10,329 nt of DNA from Vulcanisaeta sp. UBA163 (lineage in GTDB: Archaea; Thermoproteota; Thermoprotei; Thermoproteales; Thermocladiaceae), in NCBI GenBank assembly GCA_002496475.1, contig DAJV01000067.1, positions 1-10,329 on the forward strand, read 5' to 3'. The notes beneath the pieces are model-generated. The model saw only the letters and a program-made list of their open reading frames with translations. It searched no databases and was not told where the DNA came from. Positions 1 through 5,791 of this stretch are shown one piece after another. A program made the position numbers and the translations under genes. How positions within the stretch are numbered: position 1 is the stretch's first letter; each line of letters begins with the position of its first letter.

Positions 1-70
1 ACGAAACACCCAAAATCACGACAACAGCAACAATAGGCCCAACAACACTCGCAATCAATGTAGCATCCAT
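1..70 (-). CDS. Start of an unidentified membrane-anchored or secreted protein (partial)
   Basis: Reading leftwards from an ATG at 70, the frame stays open to the window edge. The 23 visible residues begin MDATLIASVVGPIVAVVV and are almost wholly hydrophobic, as in a signal peptide or an N-terminal membrane anchor. A TATA-like TTTTTAA lies about 34 bases upstream (101-107), close to the expected spacing for a transcript with a very short leader. The start lies 51 bases beyond the rps4 stop on the same strand, so co-transcription with rps4 is also possible. Too little is visible to name a family, and the length is unknown. Confidence 0.45.
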   Translation of the reverse strand, partial: MDATLIASVVGPIVAVVVILGVS

Positions 71-100
71 TCCAATCAGTACATAGTGATTGGTCCTTGA

Positions 101-108
101 TTAAAAAC
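101..108 (-). promoter_or_regulatory. Candidate TATA box for the left-edge gene
   Basis: On the minus strand this reads TTTTTAA, centred about 34 bases before the ATG at 70, which would give a leader of under about 10 bases. The same T-run follows the rps4 stop closely and could instead, or also, act as an archaeal oligo-T terminator for rps4. The sequence alone does not decide between these. Confidence 0.4.
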
Positions 109-121
109 CTTACCTAGGGCG

Positions 122-670
122 TTACTGTCCCTGCTGGGCCTGTTGTGTTTCCTGCTGTGGCTGCGCCATTAACCTCTTTAGTATTGGGCTTGTTATGGCG
201 TAGGTCACCTTGTCCTCAAGGCCCCTCGGCACTAGGTAACCCGGTGATTTGACTGTCCTGCCATCAACGGCAATATGCCCGTGAGTCACCAACTGCCTCG
301 CCTCATAAATAGTCCTGGCCAAGCCCCTCCTATAAACAATGGATTGCAACCTCCTATCCAGTATTGCCCTAACGTCGAGCGATAGCACGGCATCAAGTGG
401 TATTTCCTGCTCGGGAATGAAACCGGCCCTAAATAACCTAGCCTTAAACTCCGTCTCAAGTTTAGCCCTTTGTTCGGTTGACATTGAGAGTAATGACCTG
501 GCCCTATGCTTTATCTCCCTGAGTAATGACTTCGAAAGCCAAAGCTCCCTCTTATTCCTAAGGCCATACTCACCAATGAGCCTAAGCTCCTCCTCAAGCA
601 ACTGCCTATTCCAAAGCCTCCTTGGTTTGCCACCAGTGTACTTCTTCCTCGGCTTCCTTGGATCGCCCAT
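122..670 (-). CDS. rps4: 30S ribosomal protein S4 (uS4)
   Basis: This is an early-assembling small-subunit protein that binds 16S rRNA. The 182 residues show the archaeal S4 layout: a basic N-terminus (GDPRKPRKKYTGGKPRRLW), a helical segment, and an S4 RNA-binding domain at about residues 106-150 that contains RRLQS, GLA.T..EARQLV.HGHI.V and the PGYLVPR end. The last 15 or so residues are a glutamine-rich tail, which is common and variable in archaeal S4. The ATG at 670 is chosen because GDPRKP is the usual start and a TATA element is centred 28 bases upstream, which implies a leaderless mRNA. In many archaea this gene sits between rps13 and rps11. Neither is adjacent here: a divergent ABC transporter lies upstream and an unrelated hydrophobic protein lies downstream. 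Confidence 0.97.
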   Translation of the reverse strand: MGDPRKPRKKYTGGKPRRLWNRQLLEEELRLIGEYGLRNKRELWLSKSLLREIKHRARSLLSMSTEQRAKLETEFKARLFRAGFIPEQEIPLDAVLSLDVRAILDRRLQSIVYRRGLARTIYEARQLVTHGHIAVDGRTVKSPGYLVPRGLEDKVTYAITSPILKRLMAQPQQETQQAQQGQ

Positions 671-693
671 TCACCGACATACTTACAGAACCC

Positions 694-704
694 TTTTTAA
701 ATTT
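694..704. promoter_or_regulatory. Nearly symmetric TATA element shared by rps4 and the ABC transporter
   Basis: The sequence TTTTTAAATTT contains the palindrome TTTAAA centred at about 698.5. The ATG of rps4 (670, minus) is about 28.5 bases from this centre and the ATG of the ABC ATPase (726, plus) is about 27.5 bases away. Both distances match the archaeal TATA-to-start spacing, so one element could drive two divergent leaderless transcripts. No second A/T-rich box is visible in the 55-base gap. Confidence 0.7.
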
Positions 705-725
705 GAGGTTCCCAGCAATCACGTA

Positions 726-1595
726 ATGCGGGCTATAATGGTGAGTGGGTTGAGGAGGGGTTTCGGAGGCAAGGAGGTGTTGAGGGGTGTTGACATTGAC
801 GTTGATTATGGCGTGATAGCCACATTACTGGGCCCTAATGGCGCCGGTAAGACCACGCTTATTAGGATATTAACCACGGAGTTAATGCCACACGGTGGTG
901 AGGCCTACATTGCAGGCTTCGACGTTGTTAGGCAGGCGCCTGAGGTTAGGCGTAGGATTGCCGTGATTCCACAGGACGCTAAGCCTATATCCTACATGAC
1001 GCCGCGGGAGTTTGTTTACTCGTACTTACTACTTCGCGGTTTATCCAGGAATGATGCGAAGAGGGCGACTAGGGAATCACTTGAGGAGCTTGGTTTATGG
1101 GAGCTTAGGAATACACCCATTTACCAATTATCGGGTGGTATGTCCAGGAGGGTCTTAGTTGCTGCGGTGCTTGCCTCGAATGCTGAGGTCGTATTTCTCG
1201 ATGAACCGACGGTGGGTCTTGACGCGGCATCCCGGCGCGTTGTTTGGAATTCCCTACGGCAGTATAGCAACAGTGGCGCGTCAATATTCCTAACAACTCA
1301 TTATATCGAGGAGGCCGAGCAAATATCGAATGTTGTATTCCTAATTGATAGGGGCTTAATAGTTTCTCATGGCCGACCAAACGAGCTCGTTGAGAAGTTA
1401 CCTGGTAAGTACGTGGTTGAGTACCCAGTATCCATGAGTGATGGATCATGCATTCAGGTTGGCTCCTCATGCTTCACCTTCGTGAACTCCCTGGATGAGG
1501 CTGGTAATGGCGCCATTAGGGTTTCACCAAAGTCCCTTGAGCACTACGTCTTGGTTACGATTAAGTCATGGGGTGAGGAGAATGAGGAGGGTTAG
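726..1595 (+). CDS. ABC transporter ATP-binding protein (ABC-2 / drug-exporter type)
   Basis: This is the cytoplasmic ATPase that powers the membrane protein encoded next. All nucleotide-binding motifs are present in 289 residues: Walker A GPNGAGKT (36-43), Q-loop Q83, signature LSGGM (135-139), Walker B VVFLDE (155-160), D-loop GLDAAS and H-loop H192 within LTTHYIEEAE. The order and the extra C-terminal domain (about 215-289) fit the DrrA/CcmA-like exporters. The frame is open much further upstream, back to 339, but that part is antisense to rps4. The ATG at 726 is preferred because it lies about 28 bases from a TATA element and begins just before the ABC domain; ATG 738 is an alternative. 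The gene overlaps the permease by 14 bases, which indicates one operon. The substrate cannot be told; drugs, lipids or polysaccharides are all possible for this family. Confidence 0.95.
   Translation: MRAIMVSGLRRGFGGKEVLRGVDIDVDYGVIATLLGPNGAGKTTLIRILTTELMPHGGEAYIAGFDVVRQAPEVRRRIAVIPQDAKPISYMTPREFVYSYLLLRGLSRNDAKRATRESLEELGLWELRNTPIYQLSGGMSRRVLVAAVLASNAEVVFLDEPTVGLDAASRRVVWNSLRQYSNSGASIFLTTHYIEEAEQISNVVFLIDRGLIVSHGRPNELVEKLPGKYVVEYPVSMSDGSCIQVGSSCFTFVNSLDEAGNGAIRVSPKSLEHYVLVTIKSWGEENEEG
1571..1580 (+). promoter_or_regulatory. Shine-Dalgarno site for the permease, inside the ATPase gene
   Basis: GGGTGAGGAG lies just before the ATG at 1582, with GGTGA ending five bases from the start. GGTGA is complementary to the conserved 3' end of archaeal 16S rRNA. 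It is one of the few clear ribosome-binding sites in the window, and it supports the internal ATG over the longer upstream frame, which opens at 1495. Confidence 0.65.
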
Positions 1596-2340
1596 GGGTG
1601 GTTTGAGGCATCAGTTAAGGGCCGCCCTAGTGCTTGCCTGGCTTAATGGGTTACTGCCCATACTTAGGTCACCACTTTGGACAGTATCCACCTTAGCAAT
1701 GCCAATTTCCCTACTAATACTTCTTACGGTGCTTTACCGAGGCATTGGCATGATCATGGGCATCGTAGGAGGGCTTGTCTGGACAATGCTATCGAGTGGC
1801 ACGGCCCTGATTGGCGATGCCGCGTATTATAGGCTTGAACTCAAGTTTCAGCAATTAATTGTGGCAACGCCAACAAGCCCGTTGGCCTATACCATCGGCC
1901 TCGCACTTAGTGAGGTCATATTTACGTTGCCTGGCATCGTCCTATTCACAGTATTACTGATTCTTAATGCGCCCATTAATCTGTGGGGCGCCCTGGAGAT
2001 CGCAGCATCACTAATACTTCTCTGGTACGCCGTATCCTCCATAGCCTTTTATTCATCGACGCTATTCACATACATTAGGTATACATGGGCCGTTGTAAGT
2101 CTACTGACGCTAGTGCTTGGTGTTTTACCTCCCGTCTATTACCCAGCCACGTACCTAGGTAATGCCTGGTGGGTTGCCTACCTAGTGCCAACCTCTGCTA
2201 CAGCCATGGTTGTACAGGGCGCCGTTAGGGTGGCTCATTACTCAATATTGCAGTTGGGCATGGCTTACGTCTCCAGCATTGCCTGGTGCCTGGTGGGTAC
2301 GGTCCTCACCCTGAGGGTTGCCAAGTGGAGGACTCCGTAG
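1582..2340 (+). CDS. ABC-2 type transporter permease
   Basis: This is the integral membrane partner of the preceding ATPase. The 252-residue protein has a short basic N-terminus (MRRVRGGLRH) and about six hydrophobic helices near residues 33-52, 56-78, 102-128, 137-160, 168-186 and 222-245. The segment KFQQLIVATPTSPLAYTIG (88-106) matches the coupling region of ABC-2 permeases, where a 'LL.TP.s' motif precedes the third helix. The ATG at 1582 is preceded by a Shine-Dalgarno site and overlaps the end of the ATPase gene by 14 bases, so translation is probably coupled. The length is normal for the family. The direction is presumably export, and the substrate is unknown. No extracellular binding protein is encoded nearby, which fits an exporter. 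Confidence 0.9.
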   Translation: MRRVRGGLRHQLRAALVLAWLNGLLPILRSPLWTVSTLAMPISLLILLTVLYRGIGMIMGIVGGLVWTMLSSGTALIGDAAYYRLELKFQQLIVATPTSPLAYTIGLALSEVIFTLPGIVLFTVLLILNAPINLWGALEIAASLILLWYAVSSIAFYSSTLFTYIRYTWAVVSLLTLVLGVLPPVYYPATYLGNAWWVAYLVPTSATAMVVQGAVRVAHYSILQLGMAYVSSIAWCLVGTVLTLRVAKWRTP

Positions 2341-2354
2341 GTCATGTGTGGAAG

Positions 2355-2365
2355 AATTAAAAATT
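2355..2365 (+). promoter_or_regulatory. TATA box for the SBDS gene
   Basis: AATTAAAAATT is centred 28 bases before the ATG at 2388, within the 47-base gap after the permease. The spacing predicts a leaderless transcript and separates this gene from the ABC operon. Confidence 0.7.
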
Positions 2366-2387
2366 CCCCTGCATAGGGTTAGTTAAT

Positions 2388-3086
2388 ATGAGTAAGAGGA
2401 ATTATGTGATTGCCAGGTATGAGAAGGATGGTTACGTCTTCGAAATACTGGTTGACCCAGACGCGGCCCTAGACATGAGGCTAGGCAAGTCTATCGGTAT
2501 TGATAAGGTGTTGATTACGGACACGATTTATAAGGATGCAAGGAAGGGCCTTAGGGCAAGTGAGGAGTCGTTAATGAGGGTTTTCAAGACCACGGATCCT
2601 AGGAGGGTGGCCGAGTTCATTGTGAGGAATGGCGAGTTGCCACTCACGGCCGAGCAGAGGAGGAGACTCATTGAGCAGAAGAGGAAGCAGGTAATTGATT
2701 GGATTAGTAGGAATTGCATAGATACTAGGACTAGGACTCCCGTGCCTCCGCAGAGGGTTGAGGCCGCAATGCAACAGATCGATGTAGCCATAGACCCATT
2801 CAAGCCCGTTGAGGAGCAGGTCAATGTCATCATAAAGGCCCTCCAGAGGTTCCTACCTCTTAAGGTAGCCGTTAGTGTTCTTGAGGTGAGGGCTCCCGCT
2901 GATTATGCCCATAAGGTTAGGAGTAACCTGTCGAGGATGGGTAGGGTGGTTAAGGAGAGGTTTGAGGGTGATGGCTCGCTGGTGATGCAGCTTGAGGTTC
3001 CCGCAGGGTTGCAGGACACGATTATTGCCAAGGTTAATGAATTAACGCATGGCTCTGGCGATGTTAGGATCGTGTCTACTTCATGA
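2388..3086 (+). CDS. sbds: Ribosome maturation protein SBDS (Sdo1 homologue)
   Basis: This is the archaeal orthologue of the Shwachman-Bodian-Diamond syndrome protein, which in eukaryotes works with EFL1 to release Tif6/eIF6 from the 60S subunit. The 232 residues match the normal archaeal length and three-domain plan. The N-terminal FYSH domain (about 1-90) has YVIARYEKDGYVFEILVDPD and the EESLMRVFKTTDP / A..IV..GELPLT stretch. A three-helix domain (about 95-165) has EQRRRLIEQKRKQVIDWISR and the conserved PQRVE.AM region. The last domain (about 166-232) has a ferredoxin-like fold. The ATG at 2388 lies 28 bases from a TATA box. The exosome gene rrp4 follows directly, an arrangement conserved in many archaea that links ribosome maturation with RNA processing. 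Confidence 0.96.
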   Translation: MSKRNYVIARYEKDGYVFEILVDPDAALDMRLGKSIGIDKVLITDTIYKDARKGLRASEESLMRVFKTTDPRRVAEFIVRNGELPLTAEQRRRLIEQKRKQVIDWISRNCIDTRTRTPVPPQRVEAAMQQIDVAIDPFKPVEEQVNVIIKALQRFLPLKVAVSVLEVRAPADYAHKVRSNLSRMGRVVKERFEGDGSLVMQLEVPAGLQDTIIAKVNELTHGSGDVRIVSTS

Positions 3087-3099
3087 GTAGTGCGCGGGA

Positions 3100-3112
3100 T
3101 TAAAAATAAATT
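3100..3112 (+). promoter_or_regulatory. TATA box for rrp4
   Basis: TTAAAAATAAATT is centred about 33 bases before the ATG at 3138, just after the SBDS stop. It predicts a start site near 3131, which lies downstream of the alternative GTG at 3090 and so favours the shorter protein. rrp4 can therefore be transcribed independently of SBDS even though the two genes are adjacent. Confidence 0.6.
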
Positions 3113-3137
3113 GGGGATACAGGCAGGGTATTTAATT

Positions 3138-3875
3138 ATGCCTCTCTATGTCAGTGATAGGCAGGTAGTGCTGCCTGGCGATGCCGTGGCCACCAGGGAT
3201 TATAATGTTGGTGGTAGTGTTTATTGGGATGGTGATATTGCGTACTCTGCCGTGGTTGGCCTCGTGAATGTAAAGAGCGAAAGGGATGTGGAGGTTATAC
3301 CGTTGAGCGGTATTTACAGGCCTAGGGTTGGCGATGTGGTTATTGGGTATGTAATCGATATTGGGCTTACCGGCTGGACCGTAGACATTAAATCCCCATA
3401 CTCAGCATACCTACCTGTCCAGGAGGCCACCCTAAAGCCCATTGACCTAACTACGGTCGACCTAAAGGACCTATTGGGCATCGGCGATATCGTGCTCGCG
3501 AGGATAATAGACTTCAACCTAACCAGGGATTACCCAGTCACGTTGACGCTTAAGGAGGCTAGGCTTGGTAGGATCGAGGGCGGGACTCTTGTTGAGATCG
3601 ATGCTAGCAAGGTAGCTAGGGTGATCGGTAGAAGGGGCTCCATGGTTAGTATATTTAGTGAGGAGCTTAATTGCGATGTTACGGTTGGTCAGAACGGTAG
3701 GATTTGGATCAGGTGTAGGAATCCCGAGGATGAGCCCTTCGTTGCCAGGGTCATAAAGCTCATAGAGAGTGAAAGCCACACGAGTGGGTTAACAGATAGG
3801 GTTAAGGCAATAGTGTCTCAATACAGGGCAGGTAAGGCTGGCGCTAAGTCTCAGAGCCCATCCACTCCCTCTTAA
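3138..3875 (+). CDS. rrp4: Archaeal exosome RNA-binding subunit Rrp4
   Basis: Rrp4 forms the cap of the archaeal exosome and feeds RNA into the Rrp41/Rrp42 ring. The 245 residues have the family order. The N-terminal domain (about 1-60) has the VVLPGD motif and YSAVVGLVNVK..RDVEVIPLSG. The S1 domain (about 62-140) has RVGDVVIGYV.DIGLTGW.VDI and YLP. The KH domain (about 145-215) carries VIGRRGSM (GxxG at 164-167) and NGRIWIRC. The ESHTSGLTDR end is also typical. A GTG at 3090 would add 16 residues, but the TATA box lies inside that stretch and family members begin near MPLYVSDRQVVLPGD, so ATG 3138 is preferred. The serine-rich tail overlaps the convergent thioesterase gene by 32 bp. The usual partners rrp41 and rrp42 do not follow. 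Confidence 0.95.
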   Translation: MPLYVSDRQVVLPGDAVATRDYNVGGSVYWDGDIAYSAVVGLVNVKSERDVEVIPLSGIYRPRVGDVVIGYVIDIGLTGWTVDIKSPYSAYLPVQEATLKPIDLTTVDLKDLLGIGDIVLARIIDFNLTRDYPVTLTLKEARLGRIEGGTLVEIDASKVARVIGRRGSMVSIFSEELNCDVTVGQNGRIWIRCRNPEDEPFVARVIKLIESESHTSGLTDRVKAIVSQYRAGKAGAKSQSPSTPS

Positions 3876-4818
3876 TCCTCGCCAATTCCTCCTCCCTGAC
3901 CTGCCTCCTCCCCTCACCCTCCATGAATAATTTTTTCTCATAATCATTACTGGGCACGTACTCTGGAACCGGCGCCGGCCTCCCACTACTATCTACATGG
4001 ACGTACGTGTAATATGCCGTGCATACATGCCTCGCCTGCCCATAGGCGCCCTCGGCTATTACATCAAGCATTATCTCCATTGTTGACTTACCGACGTAGG
4101 TAATCCCAGCCCTAACTGTAATGATGTCGCCAACCCTGATTGGTGCGTAGAATGCTGTCTCATCTACTGAGCCAGTAACGGCAATACCGCCTGAGTACCT
4201 AGCCGCGAGTAAACCTGCTATCTCGTCAAGCCATGCCAATAACCTACCCGCCGATACCAGGTTACCTACAAATGCATCTGACGGCATCGCCCACCTACTG
4301 GATTCAACGCGCCACTTAAGTCCATTGGTTGGGTCCGTAAGGTCGAACCTCCTGACCTTCCTATCCCCAATCTTCCTCCTTCTCTCCTCATGCCTCCTCC
4401 TCATCTCCTCGTATATCTGCCTCTCATTCTCAGTGGGCTCAAGTACGTTGTTTATTGGCCTGGGTACTCCGTATTCATCCACGGCGACGAAGGATGCCGT
4501 GGCCATAGTGACTAGGGCAGGTTTACTGCCTAGGCTTTCCTTCCATGCCTCTATTCGTACCTCCATGGATGATGTGCCGGCGTACTCGACCCTCGCCTTG
4601 AGTATTACGAACTCCCCAAGCCTAACGGGCCTAATGAAGAAGTGCCTATCCAAGTATGCGAGGACTGCGGGGCCCCTTGAGAATCGGGTTGCGGCTACAG
4701 TGCCTATGTTGGCCATCCACTCAAGCATTCTACCACCGAAGAGGTTACCCAGTGAGTTTATGTCGAAGGGTTGAACGGCCTCGACAAGGATCACCTCCGT
4801 GTCCTTAATACTAACCAT
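3844..4818 (-). CDS. Acyl-CoA thioesterase with two HotDog domains
   Basis: This protein probably hydrolyses acyl-CoA to free acid and CoA in the cytoplasm. The 324 residues contain two tandem HotDog (BACH/Acot-like) domains, about 5-125 and 175-285, joined by a basic helical linker rich in E and R (about 128-158). Domain 1 has N21 and the GNLFGG loop (24-29) before the central helix, followed by WMANIG. Domain 2 has D181, GNLVSAG and then AWLDEIA with D198/E199. The C-terminus is a charged helix. The ATG at 4818 lies about 25 bases from a TATA box, which suggests a leaderless mRNA. The last ten codons overlap the end of rrp4 on the other strand. The chain-length preference cannot be read from the sequence, and a role in membrane lipid or CoA recycling is open. 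Confidence 0.88.
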   Translation of the reverse strand: MVSIKDTEVILVEAVQPFDINSLGNLFGGRMLEWMANIGTVAATRFSRGPAVLAYLDRHFFIRPVRLGEFVILKARVEYAGTSSMEVRIEAWKESLGSKPALVTMATASFVAVDEYGVPRPINNVLEPTENERQIYEEMRRRHEERRRKIGDRKVRRFDLTDPTNGLKWRVESSRWAMPSDAFVGNLVSAGRLLAWLDEIAGLLAARYSGGIAVTGSVDETAFYAPIRVGDIITVRAGITYVGKSTMEIMLDVIAEGAYGQARHVCTAYYTYVHVDSSGRPAPVPEYVPSNDYEKKLFMEGEGRRQVREEELARIKREWMGSET

Positions 4819-4836
4819 TAATAAATACCTAGTGAA

Positions 4837-4848
4837 CTTAAATTAAAG
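4837..4848 (-). promoter_or_regulatory. TATA box for the thioesterase gene
   Basis: On the minus strand this reads CTTTAATTTAAG, centred about 25 bases before the ATG at 4818. It lies back to back with the separate TATA box of the divergent NMN adenylyltransferase gene. Confidence 0.65.
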
Positions 4849-4866
4849 GATTAACTATACGGAAAT

Positions 4867-4874
4867 AGATAAAA
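4867..4874 (+). promoter_or_regulatory. TATA box for NMN adenylyltransferase and rpoP
   Basis: AGATAAAA is centred 28 bases before the ATG at 4899. The spacing makes that ATG, and not the in-frame TTG at 4890, the likely leaderless start. Confidence 0.6.
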
Positions 4875-4898
4875 CAACCTTGCTTAACATTGATTCGT

Positions 4899-5447
4899 AT
4901 GGCGAGGGCGTTATTCATTGGAAGGTTTCAACCACTGCATAGGGGTCATGAGGAGGTGATTAAGTGGTTATTGGGTAGGCATGAGGAGGTCGTGGTGGCC
5001 ATTGGATCGGCTAATGAGTCATTCACGCTGAAGAACCCATTCACTGTTGGTGAGAGGATTGAAATGTTGATTTCAATGCTTAAGGAATTGAACCTAACTA
5101 ATAAGGTTATGTACTGCACAGTGCCCGATACAAAGGGCGACTCAGCCCTATGGTATGCCTACGTCCGTGAGCAATGCCCCTCATTCGACGTTGCCTATAC
5201 CAATGATGAATTCACGAGACTATGCTTCGAATACGGTAATGTAAAGGTCCTAAACACACCATTCTTTAATAGGGGGGTTTATAGCGGCACAAGGATTAGG
5301 GAGTTGATGGCGACCGGCGATAAATCATGGCAGGACTTGGTGGCCACGGGCGCGCTGTCGGTATTAGGTAGGATAAATGCCGAGGACAGGGTTAGGAGGT
5401 TAATGCAAAACAAATTTAAGGGGGTTACCCACGGTAATACTGCGTGA
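4899..5447 (+). CDS. Nicotinamide-nucleotide adenylyltransferase, archaeal type
   Basis: The enzyme joins NMN and ATP to make NAD and pyrophosphate, the last shared step of NAD synthesis and salvage. The 182 residues show a nucleotidyltransferase Rossmann fold. The opening ALFIGRFQPLHRGH (4-17) carries the HxGH signature (H14 to H17), followed by VVVAIGSANES (31-41), NPFTVGER (46-53) and the second ATP-binding motif YSGTRIRELM (128-137, the ISxTxxR equivalent). A TTG at 4890 would add three residues, but the TATA spacing supports ATG 4899. The length is normal for archaeal enzymes (about 170-185). Its stop overlaps the GTG start of rpoP by four bases, so the two are very likely translated from one message. 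Confidence 0.94.
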   Translation: MARALFIGRFQPLHRGHEEVIKWLLGRHEEVVVAIGSANESFTLKNPFTVGERIEMLISMLKELNLTNKVMYCTVPDTKGDSALWYAYVREQCPSFDVAYTNDEFTRLCFEYGNVKVLNTPFFNRGVYSGTRIRELMATGDKSWQDLVATGALSVLGRINAEDRVRRLMQNKFKGVTHGNTA

Positions 5448-5686
5448 GTGAGGAGTTCTTTGAGGAGGGTGGGGAGGAGGCACCAACTGATTCATTAAGC
5501 GAGGGAGGCGAGGGCGAGGCAACTGGCGAGGTTGCCAGTAGGAAGATGTATATGTGCCTTAGGTGCGGTAGGGTTTTTTCAATTGAGGATATGATAACAC
5601 CTGGCGTCCACTGCCCATATTGCGGTTACAGGATTATTGTTAAAATAAGGTCCTTCCAAACAAAGAGAATAGCACATATAGAGTAG
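5444..5686 (+). CDS. rpoP: DNA-directed RNA polymerase subunit Rpo12 (RpoP), with acidic N-terminal extension
   Basis: Rpo12 is a small zinc-binding subunit of the archaeal RNA polymerase, homologous to eukaryotic Rpb12. Residues 35-80 match the whole usual protein: YMCLRCGRVFSIEDM, then PGVHCPYCGYRIIVK, with CxxC pairs that bind zinc, and a basic C-terminus. The usual archaeal protein is only about 45-50 residues, so the first 34 residues are extra; they are rich in Glu and Gly (EEFFEEGGEEAP, GGEGEATGE). The GTG at 5444 overlaps the TGA of the previous gene in GTGA, a typical coupled arrangement. Starts at ATG 5546 or 5552 would give the standard length and have only a weak AGGA upstream. 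No strong Shine-Dalgarno precedes the GTG either, so the start is not certain. The Rpo12 identity itself is secure. Confidence 0.87.
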   Translation: MSEEFFEEGGEEAPTDSLSEGGEGEATGEVASRKMYMCLRCGRVFSIEDMITPGVHCPYCGYRIIVKIRSFQTKRIAHIE

Positions 5687-5791
5687 TGGTTCCTTTCCCC
5701 GGCAGTTTATGGATAATCATCATATAATGCGGGTGGAGTAACAAATCCACTTATAATGACACGTAGAGCCAGTCCTTAATGATTAGGTGAT
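5687..5791. other. Intergenic space between convergent genes
   Basis: This separates the ends of rpoP (plus) and the deacetylase gene (minus). It contains a pyrimidine-rich stretch just after rpoP (about 5690-5700) that could help termination, and a weak 5-bp hairpin (GTGGA 5733-5737 with TCCAC 5746-5750). No tRNA, complete C/D-box RNA or open frame was found. Confidence 0.4.

Noticed and set aside
339..725. Long upstream extension of the ABC ATPase frame
   Set aside because: It runs antisense through rps4, is rich in Ser/Leu as expected from an antisense frame, and lies upstream of the TATA box and of the leaderless ATG at 726.
1105..1470. Open frame opposite the ABC ATPase
   Set aside because: It is fully antisense to conserved ATPase motifs and has no family resemblance; it is a shadow frame.
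3090..3137. GTG start giving Rrp4 16 extra residues
   Set aside because: The TATA box for rrp4 lies within this stretch, and family members start near the MPLYVSDRQVVLPGD segment.
4325..4774. 149-codon open frame opposite the thioesterase
   Set aside because: It lies antisense to the HotDog domain and linker, is Ser/Leu-rich and has no promoter; it is a shadow frame.
5710..5725. C-box-like ATGATGA on the minus strand, suggesting a C/D-box guide RNA
   Set aside because: No CUGA D or D' box is found at the needed spacing on either side, so the paired motif is absent.
5733..5750. GTGGA/TCCAC hairpin after rpoP as a terminator
   Set aside because: The stem is only five base pairs with an eight-base loop and no T-run follows; archaeal termination relies mainly on oligo-T.
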